DNA of 64,000 nt, from positions 1-64,000 of the forward strand of contig CAXXGF010000052.1 of assembly GCA_963677445.2 (NCBI GenBank), written 5' to 3'. The position numbers and the translations under genes are program-made. Under the pieces are notes generated by a model, which was not told where the DNA came from, did not search any database, and saw nothing but the letters and a program-made list of their open reading frames with translations. Every line of letters begins with the position of its first letter. Positions within the stretch are counted from its first letter, which is position 1. The DNA comes from G963677445 sp963677445. GTDB taxonomy: Bacteria > Bacteroidota > Ignavibacteria > Ignavibacteriales > Melioribacteraceae. Below, one piece after another: positions 25,839 through 36,497 of this stretch.

Positions 25839-26060
25839 AAGAGCGCCGCGAAATGATTTTTGGAAAGGCTGGTTTCGACTAATTTGGTTATAAAATGTCT
25901 GCTCAAATTAATTAGCTTCTCTAAAAATTCACCAAAATGTCCGATAAAGAAATTGTGTGACTACCTTCTTATTTCACCAATTATTTTTTCCGGGACAGTC
26001 TTTTTTTTATGCTGGTTAAATTAAATTGTTAATCAATATAACTGATTCTGGTGAGTTCAA

Positions 26061-26790
26061 ATGAAAGAAAAAAAATCCGGATGTCTCCAACTAATAATAA
26101 TTGTATTTGCGATAATTGGTGTATTGGCCGCTTTTTATCTGCTGTTTAAATTTATTAGCTGGTCCGATGATTCCGGAATACCGGTAAATACTAAAGAGGT
26201 AAATGGTGAAAACCAGGAAAAAAGAGAACTATCAGTAAATATGTTTATTGATAATCCTGAAAAGATATACAATAGCGATATAATGCTGTTCCGCGTAAAA
26301 TATGATTTACCGAAGGATAAATCCCGATCAATATATTCGGATGGTGTGGAATATCACTCAGGAAATATCATCTTATATTGTAAGGCAATAGATAAATGGT
26401 CGCTTCTTTTTGATAAGCCGGTAATAATTAATTATATCGATTACCCTCAGGCGAGAAAAGATTCTCTACAGGATTTTATTCTTTACTACGGAATTGTATC
26501 TGATACTGATAAAGATGGCTATTTAAGGGATGGAGATAACAGTGTTGTTTTTATCAGCGACACAGATGGTTCCAGGTTACAGCAAATAACAGCCGATTCA
26601 CGAAACTGGACCGATGTATGAAATTTCAAAAGATTACAAAGATATGTATATATCACTGAACGGGAAAAGGGATGCGAGATATCTGATGTGGTACGATCTG
26701 GAAAATAGAGAAACTATCCATAATAATACACTTGATTCCCTATTGGAGAAATCAAAAATGATTATGCGTAACCTGAGTGAATCAAAATAA
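26061..26790 (+). pseudogene. Membrane-anchored hypothetical protein, single frameshift
   Basis: The frame starting at 26061 encodes a Lys-rich start, one membrane helix (about residues 10-32) and an extracytoplasmic domain, and stops at 26621. The next frame continues directly as YEISKDYKDMYISLNGKRD to 26790, with a natural end. Removing one base near 26610 gives one 242-residue protein. The segment DTDKDGYLRDGDNSVVFISD resembles a calcium-binding loop and the strand-rich TolB-like pattern (DTDGSRLQQIT) is faint. No close family is recognised. Confidence 0.65.
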
Positions 26791-26828
26791 TAGTTATCCA
26801 AGGAAGCTTGAATATCTAAGATACTAGA

Positions 26829-27124
26829 GGTCAATTCTTTTATTTTTCTCCGGTTTGGTTTCAGGGCAGACTGATATGCCTGAATGGTCTAAAATTCCTT
26901 CTTTAGCAGAAAAAACGTTTACCGGAACAGGCTTTGCTGAAAATAAACAGCTATCGATCACCAACGCGCTTTTAGATCTGTGCCAATTAGCCGAGGCATA
27001 TTTAACAAATCGCGAAAAACAGTTATGCCGCGGAATCAGGCGCCGAAATAAGAACTCCGGATATAGAATCACTATTAGTAAATCTGTTAGACTCATAGAC
27101 TGGCAAGCCAGAAGTAGAAAGTAG
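26829..27124 (+). pseudogene. Remnant of a secreted protein without start codon
   Basis: An open frame begins after a stop with a signal-peptide-like SILLFFSGLVSGQTDMPEW and continues with AEKTFTGTGFAENKQLSITN, which resembles the GxGxA-type start of LPP20-like lipoproteins. No ATG, GTG or TTG lies before the signal-like part, and the end runs into repeat-like sequence. It is probably the damaged 5' part of a gene. Confidence 0.35.
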
Positions 27125-27184
27125 TTAGTGGAGAGTGAAGAGCTAAGAACCAGTAATTTTTCTTTAAGATAGCTTCAATATCTG

Positions 27185-27314
27185 CAAAAAGTCCCGTCAG
27201 GGATCCGCCGCGTCGGACAGGCTTTCAGTTAATAGCCCCGCAAATCATTGTGGGGAAATCAGTTGAGAAGTTGATCAAAAGTCCCGCCAGGGATTCTCCG
27301 CGGCGAACAGGCGG
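27185..27314 (+). repeat. Direct repeats AAAAGTCCCGYCAGGGATYC
   Basis: Two copies, at 27186-27223 and 27277-27314, share AAAAGTCCCGNCAGGGAT followed by a CCGCG...GACAGG tail; each core forms a small GTCCC/GGGAT stem. The surrounding 27125-27660 has no gene. Confidence 0.6.
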
Positions 27315-27350
27315 ACAGTATTCCCCGGTAAATTGATGGTCAAATAAAAT

Positions 27351-27395
27351 TTTGCCATTTTGCGTAGAATTTAACTGCTAACGGAATATTCTCCC
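27351..27395 (+). repeat. Dispersed repeat TTTGCCATTTTGCGTAGAAT, copy 1
   Basis: The segment TTTGCCATTTTGCGTAGAAT plus TTAACTGCTAACGGA recurs at 60257-60300 and, inverted, at 48882-48923. It has no coding potential. Confidence 0.6.
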
Positions 27396-27660
27396 GGAAA
27401 AATTGAGATAAAAGCTCTTATAGAAAGGTATTCAAATACAAAAGTTAGGTTCTATATGAAATTTAGTGGGTAAAGTAATAAAATAGCGGATAAAGATATG
27501 AATCAAAGATTCGCATAATGTCATGTTAGATTTCCGGAAACCAGCCCCTGGTCACCACCACCACAGAGCGCACGGCCTTGAAAAAAGTGGATGAGTCTTA
27601 AAGTCCCTCTTACCCCGACTGAGCCAGACGCTTTCAGCTTTCCATATCTTTATGCGTTTG

Positions 27661-27870
27661 CTGCTTTCGCCCTTTCAGGGCTCTGATAATGTCTTTGTTT
27701 TACTTAACCGGGGCGTTGCCCCGGCCTGTTGCCTTCACCCTTTCAGGGTTTTGTATCCATCTGTGACAAACTGGAATTATTATTAGCGCTGAAAGCGCGA
27801 CAATCAACAGCCCCGGGCAACGCCCGGGGTAATAAAAAAAAAGTGTATTTAAGCCCTGTAGGGGCGGAAG
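27661..27870. repeat. Inverted pair of GC-rich palindromic repeats
   Basis: The right copy reads GCGCTGAAAGCGC, AACAGCCCCGGGCAACGCCC, then AGCCCTGTAGGGGCGGAAGC; the left copy (27661-27757) is the same in inverse order (GCTTTCGCCCTTTCAGGGCT, CCGGGGCGTTGCCCCGG). Each copy contains two or three small stems. The same element appears at 37405-37862. It is a known style of intergenic palindromic repeat in Bacteroidetes and Planctomycetes (from memory). Confidence 0.75.
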
Positions 27871-27911
27871 CTACACGTCGGGATTATCCGGTTATACTTT
27901 AACAAAAGGTT

Positions 27912-28346
27912 TTGTTTAATTGTCAGGACCGACAAAAATTACTTACTGTATTTCACATAGAACCAAAAGTTAAAGATGATCCTTCAAGCCCTGTTACTGA
28001 ATTATTTGAGCAGGCGGTAAAATTTACTTATTGAGATGGTAATAAATCGGCGGAATACAGAATTTTCGAGAAGGAAAGCAGTTCGGAGCAGACAAACGAA
28101 ACTGATGTGAATACCCAGGTAAGTGAAAAAAATATCAAAGTCCGCGATATCATCCACTACCTTGAGGAGCTGGGATTTTCTTTCAGGTTCCAGGTAAATA
28201 TGGATGGATTTTATACTCTTGCCGAAATAGATAAGGAAAAGTATAACGCGCTGCGAATAAAGCCTGACAAGATACAAAATGATAAAGAACTTTACGAAAG
28301 ATTTAAAAAAGAATTAAATCGGAATACACCCGGAAGAAAGAAATAG
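27912..28346 (+). pseudogene. Hypothetical protein interrupted by an in-frame TGA
   Basis: One frame is open from 27903 to 28346 apart from a TGA at 28032-28034 (VKFTY stop DGNKSAEYRIFEK). Both sides look like real coding sequence, with charged soluble residues; the distal part is KVRDIIHYLEELGFSFRFQV. No ATG exists at the front (a TTG at 27912 is possible), and a GTG at 28107 could start the last 79 residues alone. No SECIS-like structure was identified. No family is recognised. Confidence 0.4.
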
Positions 28347-28369
28347 AATATCAGCAGAATAGAATCAGC

Positions 28370-28996
28370 TTATAATTCTGATTCGCCGATTTCAGAGACG
28401 TAAGGATCTTTACCTTTTATTTTCTCTTTGATGCAGTTTATAGTGTCTGAATAATCGGGGGCATCTATTTTATTTAAAATGGATTCCGCGTCATCAAATT
28501 TTCCCAGTTCACGGTATAATTCGGCTTTGAGGATTAGTTCACCGTTATCACTGGTATCCAGTATCTCAATCAATCGTAAGTGATTATTTTTTTCTGCCTG
28601 AGAAAGGGGAATCCGCTGCCCGCCGCGCCTGCAATTATTTGAAAGACGCAAAAATTTGACGCGAAGATATTTTTCTTTCGCGGTATCATTATTTTTACCC
28701 GATAATTTGTTGTAATAGTCTTCCGTTTCCGGTTTTTTTATATCGGGGGCGGCGATAGGATGATCTGAAAGTTCATGTAATTCTATTTCAGCAATCACCT
28801 CCAATTCCTCACTCCATAACAGAGCGCCGCACCGGGGACATTTTATCAGCCTGTATTGTTCGGGCAGCATGGGAGCGAACATCTCACCATCGGTCCAGAA
28901 AATCGCTCCGAATGTGTTTCCGGAGAGTAATGAGTTCTCTTTCATCAGTCCTTCACATTCCCCGCACTTTTTAATAATTACCGGTCCCGGCAGCAT
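28370..28996 (-). CDS. Zinc-ribbon protein with helical tail, unknown function
   Basis: The 208-residue cytoplasmic protein begins with a CGEC pair (residues 11-14) and a CPRC pair (about 53-56), which would form one zinc site. The second half is helical and ends in a TPR-like unit (ILKAELYRELGKFDDAESIL). I do not recognise a named family. It is a single gene, convergent with the remnant at 27912-28346. The ATG at 28996 follows GGAGTT. Confidence 0.7.
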   Translation of the reverse strand: MLPGPVIIKKCGECEGLMKENSLLSGNTFGAIFWTDGEMFAPMLPEQYRLIKCPRCGALLWSEELEVIAEIELHELSDHPIAAPDIKKPETEDYYNKLSGKNNDTAKEKYLRVKFLRLSNNCRRGGQRIPLSQAEKNNHLRLIEILDTSDNGELILKAELYRELGKFDDAESILNKIDAPDYSDTINCIKEKIKGKDPYVSEIGESEL

Positions 28997-29352
28997 ATTT
29001 AACTCCTTAAATCGTAATCGTAATCATAATCGTAATCCCCCCCGGGGAAAAAGGACTATATTTAATTATCAATCATCCCCTTATAAAAGCTGATAGACAG
29101 CAATCAAAGCAGCCGGGGGATTCATGGGACAAATGAAACTCCTGGTAATTTACATGATGAAATCTTTGCAAAAATGCTTTGCCGTTAACTCACTAAAACA
29201 CCAAAAATATACAAAATATTTTTGTGGTATTTAATGATTTTGTAACCTTTTCCCCGCCGCAGCAGAACAGCCACCGGCTTAGTTTGTAAAAACTTTACCA
29301 TTTTGCTCAGGAAATACAATTTTATTGAATAATCGTAAATCTCCATAAAAGA
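28997..29352. other. Intergenic region with repeat fragments
   Basis: No gene is seen. It contains tandem CGTAATCG-type units (29008-29036), a CCCCCCCGGGG tract, and an ACTAAAACACCAAAA...TTTTTGTGG element (29190-29235) that recurs at 59189-59240. Confidence 0.6.
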
Positions 29353-31092
29353 TCATCTGCTCAAAACCATTTTTTCTGCCGCCGAAAAATCTCCCATCCT
29401 GATCTGGTAAATATAAACTCCCGAGGAAAGCCCCGCCGCTTCGAAATTTACCTTGTAACTTCCCGGCGCCTGTTCTTTATTGACCAGGGTTTTTATCTCC
29501 CTTCCAAGAATATCATAAATTTTAAGGACTACTTTTGCATTTTCCTTTACATCATATTCAATGATTGTGGATGGGTTGAAGGGGTTGGGGTAGTTGTTTT
29601 TTAATTCAAATTCTGTCGGAATTTCAGAGGTTTCATCAATGTTGTTCGGGCTTTCAAATGAAAAATCGGCGATAACCGGCTGGTGGTCGGAGGCGGAGGG
29701 GGAATCTTCTGAAAGCAGATTATACAGGGTTAATTCATCGCCACTCATAGCGGGAGTAAACAGGGTGTAACAATTTTCCAGAGTCATAACCGAACCGGTG
29801 TAAATCATCAGGTCGAGCCTTCCGGGGGAATAGGAGCTTCCTTCGTCATACCAGGTGAACGTTGCGGGATAAGAGGTGGCCGAAGGTTTTGAATCTTCGA
29901 GTGGCGAGCTGTCCCAGTCGGGGTCAAAATCGGGGCCGAACATCCCTTCATATTTAATATCGCCTGTTAAAAAAGTATTTAACTGCTCATTAAGCCCGAC
30001 AAGATTCATATCGCCGCAGATGACAATCGGTGAATCTTCTTCCAGTTCGAGTATTCCGCCGGGTTCCTTGGCGTCCCGTATAAAAGCCATAATCGCGTCA
30101 ATTTCCTCCTGACGCTGGACATCATTATCGCAGCAGGGAGGATGAGCCGAAATGAATAACATCTGGCGGTTATCATAGTCTTCGCCAAGATCAATAAGGA
30201 AAGCTCCGTTTCCATCTATGGCAAATGACTGAAGTATCTCATATTTGCTTACGCAGATTATATCAGGTTCAATATTGGAATAATAATATTCGGTTCCCGT
30301 GGCCGGGGGTATAATATCGCTTATAACCTGGGCAGTTTCATAACCATTGTGATCATATATTTCCTGAAATCCTATAATATCAAAACCTGTCGCGGAAAGA
30401 ATATTTTCAAAATGGGGCAAACGGTAAGATTCGAAAAGGCCGTCATAAAGTGTGTTCCATGATAAAATCCGCAGGTATTCAGGGTCTTCTTTTTCTATTG
30501 AGTAGTCTTTTAACTCTCCCGCTGCTCCTGAAGCGAGGGAATATTCTACTCCTCCGGCTTCATCGGGGATCATATCACCCGATGCTAAATCTTTAATAAC
30601 AAATTTAATCTGTTCCTGCGGGAAAAGCGCGGAGCCTGAAAAAGCGGCGTCCTTTCTGATGAGCAGTTCAAATACCGAAGAAGTTACAGTCGGAGATGAA
30701 ACGAGTCCTATATCCTGATGATGAATGTTATCATTAAAACCAGGCAGTCTGACAGTGCCATCTCGGCTGCCTAAACGGTATTCAAGTTCCGCTCCGATAC
30801 CTTCTGCCGCAAGGCCTGTAGCCGAATTGTTATCTGTATCGATATAGAGGATAATATTATTGTCGTTCTGCAGATTTATCTCATGTGTCACCTCAAGCAT
30901 TAAAAACAAAAAGAGGGAATCATCCGCTGCTTTAAAGTCCTGAAAATCGACTGACCATGAGCCGTCGCCCAGAGAATCGGCATAGAGTATATCGATGCTT
31001 TCCCAGTCGGAAAAATCTTCATCAATAAATAAAGACTGGGAAAAAACGTTAATCTGAAAAGTCAGGAACAATATTGAAAATATATATTTCAT
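29353..31092 (-). CDS. T9SS-exported endonuclease/exonuclease/phosphatase-fold protein
   Basis: The 579-residue protein has a signal peptide (MKYIFSILFLTFQINVFSQS), a beta-rich N-terminal domain (about 25-200) that resembles carbohydrate-binding CBM9-like or DOMON-type domains, an EEP hydrolase domain (about 205-475) and a T9SS sorting domain. EEP motifs are LRILSWNTLYD, IIGFQEIYD, FISAHPPC, VICGDMNLVG and SASDHQPVIADF, covering the metal and catalytic Asn, Glu, Asp and His positions. It is probably a secreted nuclease or phosphodiesterase that scavenges nucleotides or lipids. It begins 9 bases after the potassium channel gene stop. Confidence 0.85.
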   Translation of the reverse strand: MKYIFSILFLTFQINVFSQSLFIDEDFSDWESIDILYADSLGDGSWSVDFQDFKAADDSLFLFLMLEVTHEINLQNDNNIILYIDTDNNSATGLAAEGIGAELEYRLGSRDGTVRLPGFNDNIHHQDIGLVSSPTVTSSVFELLIRKDAAFSGSALFPQEQIKFVIKDLASGDMIPDEAGGVEYSLASGAAGELKDYSIEKEDPEYLRILSWNTLYDGLFESYRLPHFENILSATGFDIIGFQEIYDHNGYETAQVISDIIPPATGTEYYYSNIEPDIICVSKYEILQSFAIDGNGAFLIDLGEDYDNRQMLFISAHPPCCDNDVQRQEEIDAIMAFIRDAKEPGGILELEEDSPIVICGDMNLVGLNEQLNTFLTGDIKYEGMFGPDFDPDWDSSPLEDSKPSATSYPATFTWYDEGSSYSPGRLDLMIYTGSVMTLENCYTLFTPAMSGDELTLYNLLSEDSPSASDHQPVIADFSFESPNNIDETSEIPTEFELKNNYPNPFNPSTIIEYDVKENAKVVLKIYDILGREIKTLVNKEQAPGSYKVNFEAAGLSSGVYIYQIRMGDFSAAEKMVLSR

Positions 31093-31101
31093 TTTATCAC
31101 C

Positions 31102-31932
31102 TTATAATTTTGAGCCGCAAAATTTGCAGTATTCCGCGTCGGGATCATGTCCTTCCCCGCTGCAGTTCGGGCATGCCTGAGTTGAAATCTCTTTTTTCTG
31201 AACATTAGCGAATTCGACCGTAACGATTCCTGTCGGCACAGCAATAATGCCATATCCGAGTATCATAATAAATGAAGCGAGGAACTGTCCTAATCCTGTA
31301 GCTGGAGAAATATCACCATAGCCGACTGTAGTAAGTGTAACGATCGCCCAGTAAACACTTTTGGGGATGCTGTGAAAACCATTTTCAGGACCTTCCACAA
31401 GGTACATGATCGACCCCATTATAACAACCATGCTTAAGACGGCAAAAAGGAAAACGGTTATTTTTCTTCTGCTCGCTCTCAGGGCCTGGCCGAGCATTTT
31501 GGCTTCCGAGATATACTGTACAAACTTAAGGACCCGGAATATGCGGAGAACACGCAATATCCTTATGACCAGAAGGAACTGACTGCCGGGCAAAATCACA
31601 CTCAAATAAGTTGGCAGTATGGAAAGCAGATCAACAATACCATAAAAGCTGAACACATATTTCCATGCTCTGCCAATGCTGAACAGACGGAAGAGATATT
31701 CAATCGTAAAAAGGATCGTAAATATCCATTCCAGAGTGTAAAAATATTTACCATAACTTTGATTCAGCTCTTTTATGCTGTCGAGCATTACAATAAGTAC
31801 GCTCGCTATAATTGTAATGATGAGGACTACATCAAAAAATTTACCCGCTGGTGTATCCGCTTCAAAAATGATTTCATGGATTCTTGCTCTGAACCCCTGA
31901 TTTTTCGGTTTGTTGATTAATTTCTCCATCAT
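31102..31932 (-). CDS. Voltage-gated-type potassium channel with C-terminal zinc ribbon
   Basis: The 276-residue protein has six membrane segments. S4 carries regularly spaced arginines (RILRVLRIFRVLKFVQ). The pore loop contains the potassium selectivity filter in TLTTVGYGDISPATG. After S6, the C-terminus holds a short zinc ribbon CPNCSGEG...EYCKFCGSKL, an unusual addition that may serve in assembly or redox sensing. It sits in the inner membrane. It shares a closely spaced unit with the downstream secreted hydrolase. Confidence 0.9.
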   Translation of the reverse strand: MMEKLINKPKNQGFRARIHEIIFEADTPAGKFFDVVLIITIIASVLIVMLDSIKELNQSYGKYFYTLEWIFTILFTIEYLFRLFSIGRAWKYVFSFYGIVDLLSILPTYLSVILPGSQFLLVIRILRVLRIFRVLKFVQYISEAKMLGQALRASRRKITVFLFAVLSMVVIMGSIMYLVEGPENGFHSIPKSVYWAIVTLTTVGYGDISPATGLGQFLASFIMILGYGIIAVPTGIVTVEFANVQKKEISTQACPNCSGEGHDPDAEYCKFCGSKL

Positions 31933-32140
31933 TCAAATTTTTAATTAAATGTGCTCCAAGTTACATATTTAGAAAAAAAAAGGGAAGAATAAAAAAAATA
32001 TAAAAGCAGACCTTGCATCTGAAAAATTTAATTCCCATATTCCGGACCCCATGTATTATTTGTTCATTTTTGTAAACTATTAGTGGACAAACAATGTTCG
32101 GTAATGAGATAAGACATCTTAATAAATATAGGAGCCTTAC

Positions 32141-35100
32141 ATGAAAAGAGCATTATCAGCCCTTTTTCTTTTTACAATCTTTTTCTCATCCGCGACGGCA
32201 CAGCAGCAAAAGCTGACATCCAGACTGATAGATGAAATCAATTCACTGGAGGATCGTGATTATGTGCGCACCCTTGTTCTTCTTGATGATCAGGTGGATA
32301 TCGCCGCGATGGACGCGCAATTTTACGCGGAAAATGCCTCAATTGAGAGAAGAACTCTCGAAGTAATCACCGCACTCAAAGAGAAGGCTGCGGTTACACA
32401 GGGAGGAATAACCGACTTTTTACGCGATAAGGAAGCGACCGATGAAGTTTTTCGGTATCATTCTTATTGGGCAGTGAATATGATCATGGTTGAGGCTATG
32501 CCTTCAGTAATAAACGAACTGGGAGCAAGGGCCGATATCCGGATGATAGATTTTGACGCTCCTCTCTCTCTTGATGAACCTGTTGACGAACAGCCCGCTC
32601 CTTCCAGAAATATTAATGGTTCGGAAGATGGGATAAAAATTATTAATGCCCATAAATTATGGGAAATGGGAATTACCGGTCAGGGCCGTACTATTATGAG
32701 TATCGATACAGGCGTTGATGTAAATCATCCCGCCCTCAGTTATAAATGGAAAGGTAATAATGTGCCTGCCGATCAGGCCTGGTTTGATCCCGCGTATGGC
32801 ACAACTCTGCCGAATGACTGTGATTCACACGGAACCCACGTAACCGGAACAATGGCCGGAAAAGTTGAAGGAGATACCGTAGGAGTGGCATATGACGCTG
32901 AATGGATCGCCTCCAACTCACTTTGCGGCGGCGGTTCTCATACATCACGGACAGTAGCTTCATTCGAATGGGCAATGGACCCCGATGGTGATTCGACTAC
33001 AATCGCCGATATGCCTGACGCAATTAGCAACAGTTGGTATGATCCTTATATCGGAAGCGATTGCAACAGCGTTTACCAGCCTTTAATGGAAGCTGTTGAA
33101 GCGGTTGGTATAGCGGTTGTGTTTTCAGCTGGTAACAGCGGACCCGGTTCTCAAACCATTACCGCTCCTAAAAATATAAATACAAATGAAGTGAGCATCT
33201 GGGCAACCGGAGCGCTCGACGGAGACGCCTATCTGAGCGGCAGCTCAGATCCCATCGCTTATTTTTCAAGCCGGGGAACCTCTACATGCGGCGGCACCGG
33301 TTCACTTTTAATAAAACCTGAAGGTGTCGCTCCGGGTGTTGATGTCCGTTCATCAGTTCCGGGAGGCGGTTACGGTTATAAAAGCGGAACCTCGATGGCT
33401 TCTCCTCATGTCGCCGGAGCGGTAGCGCTTCTGAAGCAGTTTGCTCCTAACCTGACAGGACACCAGATTAAAATGGCGCTTTACAATACGGCTAAAGACC
33501 TGGGCGATCCGGGTGAAGATAATACGTATGGAATGGGCCTTATTGACGTTTACGAGGCATTTCTTTCACTCGGCGATCCCGATGAAACACCTCCTGAAGC
33601 GATTACAGACCTGATGGTTTCAGAGCCTACTTCAGAATTATTAAAACTTACCTGGACAGTTCCCTATGATTCATCTCAGGGTGGAATCGCGGAATATGAT
33701 ATCAGGTATTCTACTGAAATGATCACTGATACCGGTTCCTTTAACGCGGCAATGCCAATTGAATTCCCCGGTCAGCCGGGAGAATATGGCGAAACTGAAA
33801 TGATTATGGTTGAAGACCTCGATTTTGCCACAACATATTATTTCGCTATACGCTCAGGCGATGTATGGGGCAATATATCAGATATCTCCAACGTAGCGAT
33901 GGGAGCGACTTACGGAGCTCCTGAAATAGCTGTTGATCCTGACATGATTGATGTAACTCTGCCCCCGGGAGCAACAACTACGGAATCATTTGATATCAGC
34001 AACGTAACAGTTTTCAATTCAACACTGAATTATGAAATAAGTCTCGAAAATAATACATTCCCTTCAGGGGAAGCAGTCAAGGTTAAACTTGTGCCAAAGA
34101 AATCGGCCATAGAATCGGTATATTCAGAGAAAGAAAAGCCTGTCAGCGCCGGTGGTATTGCCATCGAAGGCGCGGGAGGCCCTGATTATTATGGTTATGA
34201 GTGGATTGACAGTGATGAGCCTAATGGTCCCGATTACATGTGGAATGATATTTCCTCAACCGGAACAGTGGCGGACAACTGGCAGCAGACAGGCACTTAT
34301 GATCCGAAAGATGAAGGTTACGCCGGACCATATTCATTAGGATTTGACTTTAATTTTTATGGCGAAACATACAGCGAAGTATATTTTAGTTCGAATGGAT
34401 TTATCACTTTTGAACCGTTAAGCATGAATTCATTCAGCAACCATGAAATACCGAACGAAAGTATGCCCAACGCTGTTATCGCAGCGGTCTGGGATGACCT
34501 CGATGGTTCCATGTCGGGAAATATCTATTATGAGCAGCAGGGTAATAAATTCGTCATCCAGTATGATGAATGGGGCGAATATAGCGGCAGCGGTTTATTT
34601 ACATTTCAGGTTGTTCTTTCTGCCGGCGGTTCAATAGAAGTTCATTATAATTCCCTTACAGGTGATATTATGAGCTCTACCGTAGGTATAGAAAATCATC
34701 TTGGTGATGACGGATTGCAGGTCGCTTACAATGCCATGTATCTTCATGATGAACTCGCCATTAAATATTCAGCCGATCCGGAATGGTTATTTACGAATAA
34801 CATGGGCGGCATGCTTTATAACGGCAACAGCGCCACTGTTGAGCTGACATTCCTCACCGAGGATTATCCGCAGGGTATGTACTCTATGGATGTTGTTATT
34901 AACAGTAATGATCCGGAAAACAGCACAGTTGTTGTCCCTGTTACAATGACACTCGGCCAGGGAATGGGAGAGTCATGGACAGTTGATATAACCACAACTG
35001 AACCGGGCGGACTGATGAGAGAAAACAGCATCGGGCTTCATCCTCTCGCGACAGATGGAATTGACTCAGAGTTGGGAGAAGTTGAACTGCCCCCGGCGCC

Positions 35101-36469
35101 GCCGGCAGGAGTATTCGACACACGTATGATGCTACCGGATAACCTGGCTTCCATGGTGGATATAAGAAACAGCGAAAATGAAGAAGTAATATTCAGTTAT
35201 AAATTCCAGGCGGGCATGATGGGTTACCCGATTGTACTTCATTGGGATTCCGAATCACTGCCGGAAGGATCATTTATGATTAAAGATCCATTTGGCGGTA
35301 TGATAGTTAATACTGATATGAAAATGACCGATTCATTGGTAATAGAGAATACCTCACTGAGCATGCTCGAAATTCATTACGCTAAAATGATGATGATGAT
35401 GATGGATTTCGGCGGCGGCTGGAACCTGCTTTCCATACCGGTTCACACGCCTGATATGATGGTAACCAGCATGTTCCCTGAAGCTGTTTCACCCGCTTAT
35501 GCCTTTAACGGAACCTATTTCCAGGTTGATGAATTTATGATGGGTTCCGGTTACTGGCTTAAATTTCCCGAAGACACCACACATGAGATGATGGGTAATC
35601 CTGAACCGGGAAACATTGCCCTTAGTGAAGGATGGAATCTTATCGGACCTTATCACATGTACATGGATCCCTCTATGATCACTACTGAACCGGCAGGCAT
35701 CATTACTTCTGCATTTTTCGGTTTTGATAATGGTTACTTTAATGCGACATCAATCGATCCGGGACATGGTTACTGGGTGAAAGCATCACAGGATGGCGAA
35801 ATTGTAATGAATTACGCCGCCGGGAAAGTTAATCCGAATGAAAATGATCTGGCCGAACTGGCAAGACTTATTATAAGGGATGCTGAAGGAAACAGTGTTA
35901 CACTTTATCTCGGTGATAAGTCCGGTTATGAAATGCCCCCGGTTCCGCCGCAGGGTATTTTTGACGCCCGTTTTTCAAGCGGAAATATGGTCGAATCTGC
36001 TATTTCAGGAGCTGACCTCCAGCTTAACAGCGCCGTTTACCCGGTGCAGATTTCGCTCGATAAAGGTGAGGTTCTTGTAAGGGATAAAATCGGCGGCAAG
36101 TTTGTAAATGGCAAACTCTCAGCTGGTGAAAGCATTGTGATTACCGATAACAGGATTACATCTGTTGAGATTTCAGGAACTGTTATACCTGAAGAATTCA
36201 GCCTTTCGCAGAATTATCCGAATCCGTTTAATCCTTCCACGACCATCAGTTTTTCACTTCCAATTGAGTCGAGTGTAAAAATGAAAATATTTAATGTGAT
36301 CGGGGAAGAGGTTTACAGTCTGAAAGAGAATGTAATGGAAGCTGGAAATCATAATGTAAAATTTGACGCTTCATCACTTTCGAGTGGTATCTATTTCTAC
36401 AGCATTAATGTGGAAGGGGCCGATGGAAGGAAATTCTCTGACATCAAGAAGATGATTTTGATGAAATAA
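32141..36469 (+). CDS. Giant T9SS-exported subtilisin-family (S8) protease
   Basis: The 1442-residue protein has a signal peptide (residues 1-20), an inhibitor-like prodomain (about 25-145), an S8 peptidase domain (about 165-480), a fibronectin III domain (about 487-590), several beta-sandwich domains, and a T9SS sorting domain at the end (SQNYPNPFNPSTTISFSL). The catalytic triad is D189 (SIDTGVDVNHP), H230 (DSHGTHVTGT) and S418 (SGTSMASPHVAG). A run of six methionines lies before DFGGGWNLLSIPV near residue 1085. It would act outside the cell on proteins. The strong terminator after it suggests a single-gene unit. Confidence 0.93.
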   Translation: MKRALSALFLFTIFFSSATAQQQKLTSRLIDEINSLEDRDYVRTLVLLDDQVDIAAMDAQFYAENASIERRTLEVITALKEKAAVTQGGITDFLRDKEATDEVFRYHSYWAVNMIMVEAMPSVINELGARADIRMIDFDAPLSLDEPVDEQPAPSRNINGSEDGIKIINAHKLWEMGITGQGRTIMSIDTGVDVNHPALSYKWKGNNVPADQAWFDPAYGTTLPNDCDSHGTHVTGTMAGKVEGDTVGVAYDAEWIASNSLCGGGSHTSRTVASFEWAMDPDGDSTTIADMPDAISNSWYDPYIGSDCNSVYQPLMEAVEAVGIAVVFSAGNSGPGSQTITAPKNINTNEVSIWATGALDGDAYLSGSSDPIAYFSSRGTSTCGGTGSLLIKPEGVAPGVDVRSSVPGGGYGYKSGTSMASPHVAGAVALLKQFAPNLTGHQIKMALYNTAKDLGDPGEDNTYGMGLIDVYEAFLSLGDPDETPPEAITDLMVSEPTSELLKLTWTVPYDSSQGGIAEYDIRYSTEMITDTGSFNAAMPIEFPGQPGEYGETEMIMVEDLDFATTYYFAIRSGDVWGNISDISNVAMGATYGAPEIAVDPDMIDVTLPPGATTTESFDISNVTVFNSTLNYEISLENNTFPSGEAVKVKLVPKKSAIESVYSEKEKPVSAGGIAIEGAGGPDYYGYEWIDSDEPNGPDYMWNDISSTGTVADNWQQTGTYDPKDEGYAGPYSLGFDFNFYGETYSEVYFSSNGFITFEPLSMNSFSNHEIPNESMPNAVIAAVWDDLDGSMSGNIYYEQQGNKFVIQYDEWGEYSGSGLFTFQVVLSAGGSIEVHYNSLTGDIMSSTVGIENHLGDDGLQVAYNAMYLHDELAIKYSADPEWLFTNNMGGMLYNGNSATVELTFLTEDYPQGMYSMDVVINSNDPENSTVVVPVTMTLGQGMGESWTVDITTTEPGGLMRENSIGLHPLATDGIDSELGEVELPPAPPAGVFDTRMMLPDNLASMVDIRNSENEEVIFSYKFQAGMMGYPIVLHWDSESLPEGSFMIKDPFGGMIVNTDMKMTDSLVIENTSLSMLEIHYAKMMMMMMDFGGGWNLLSIPVHTPDMMVTSMFPEAVSPAYAFNGTYFQVDEFMMGSGYWLKFPEDTTHEMMGNPEPGNIALSEGWNLIGPYHMYMDPSMITTEPAGIITSAFFGFDNGYFNATSIDPGHGYWVKASQDGEIVMNYAAGKVNPNENDLAELARLIIRDAEGNSVTLYLGDKSGYEMPPVPPQGIFDARFSSGNMVESAISGADLQLNSAVYPVQISLDKGEVLVRDKIGGKFVNGKLSAGESIVITDNRITSVEISGTVIPEEFSLSQNYPNPFNPSTTISFSLPIESSVKMKIFNVIGEEVYSLKENVMEAGNHNVKFDASSLSSGIYFYSINVEGADGRKFSDIKKMILMK

Positions 36470-36497
36470 GCGCCCGAGGCGCCTTGTAATATTGTAA

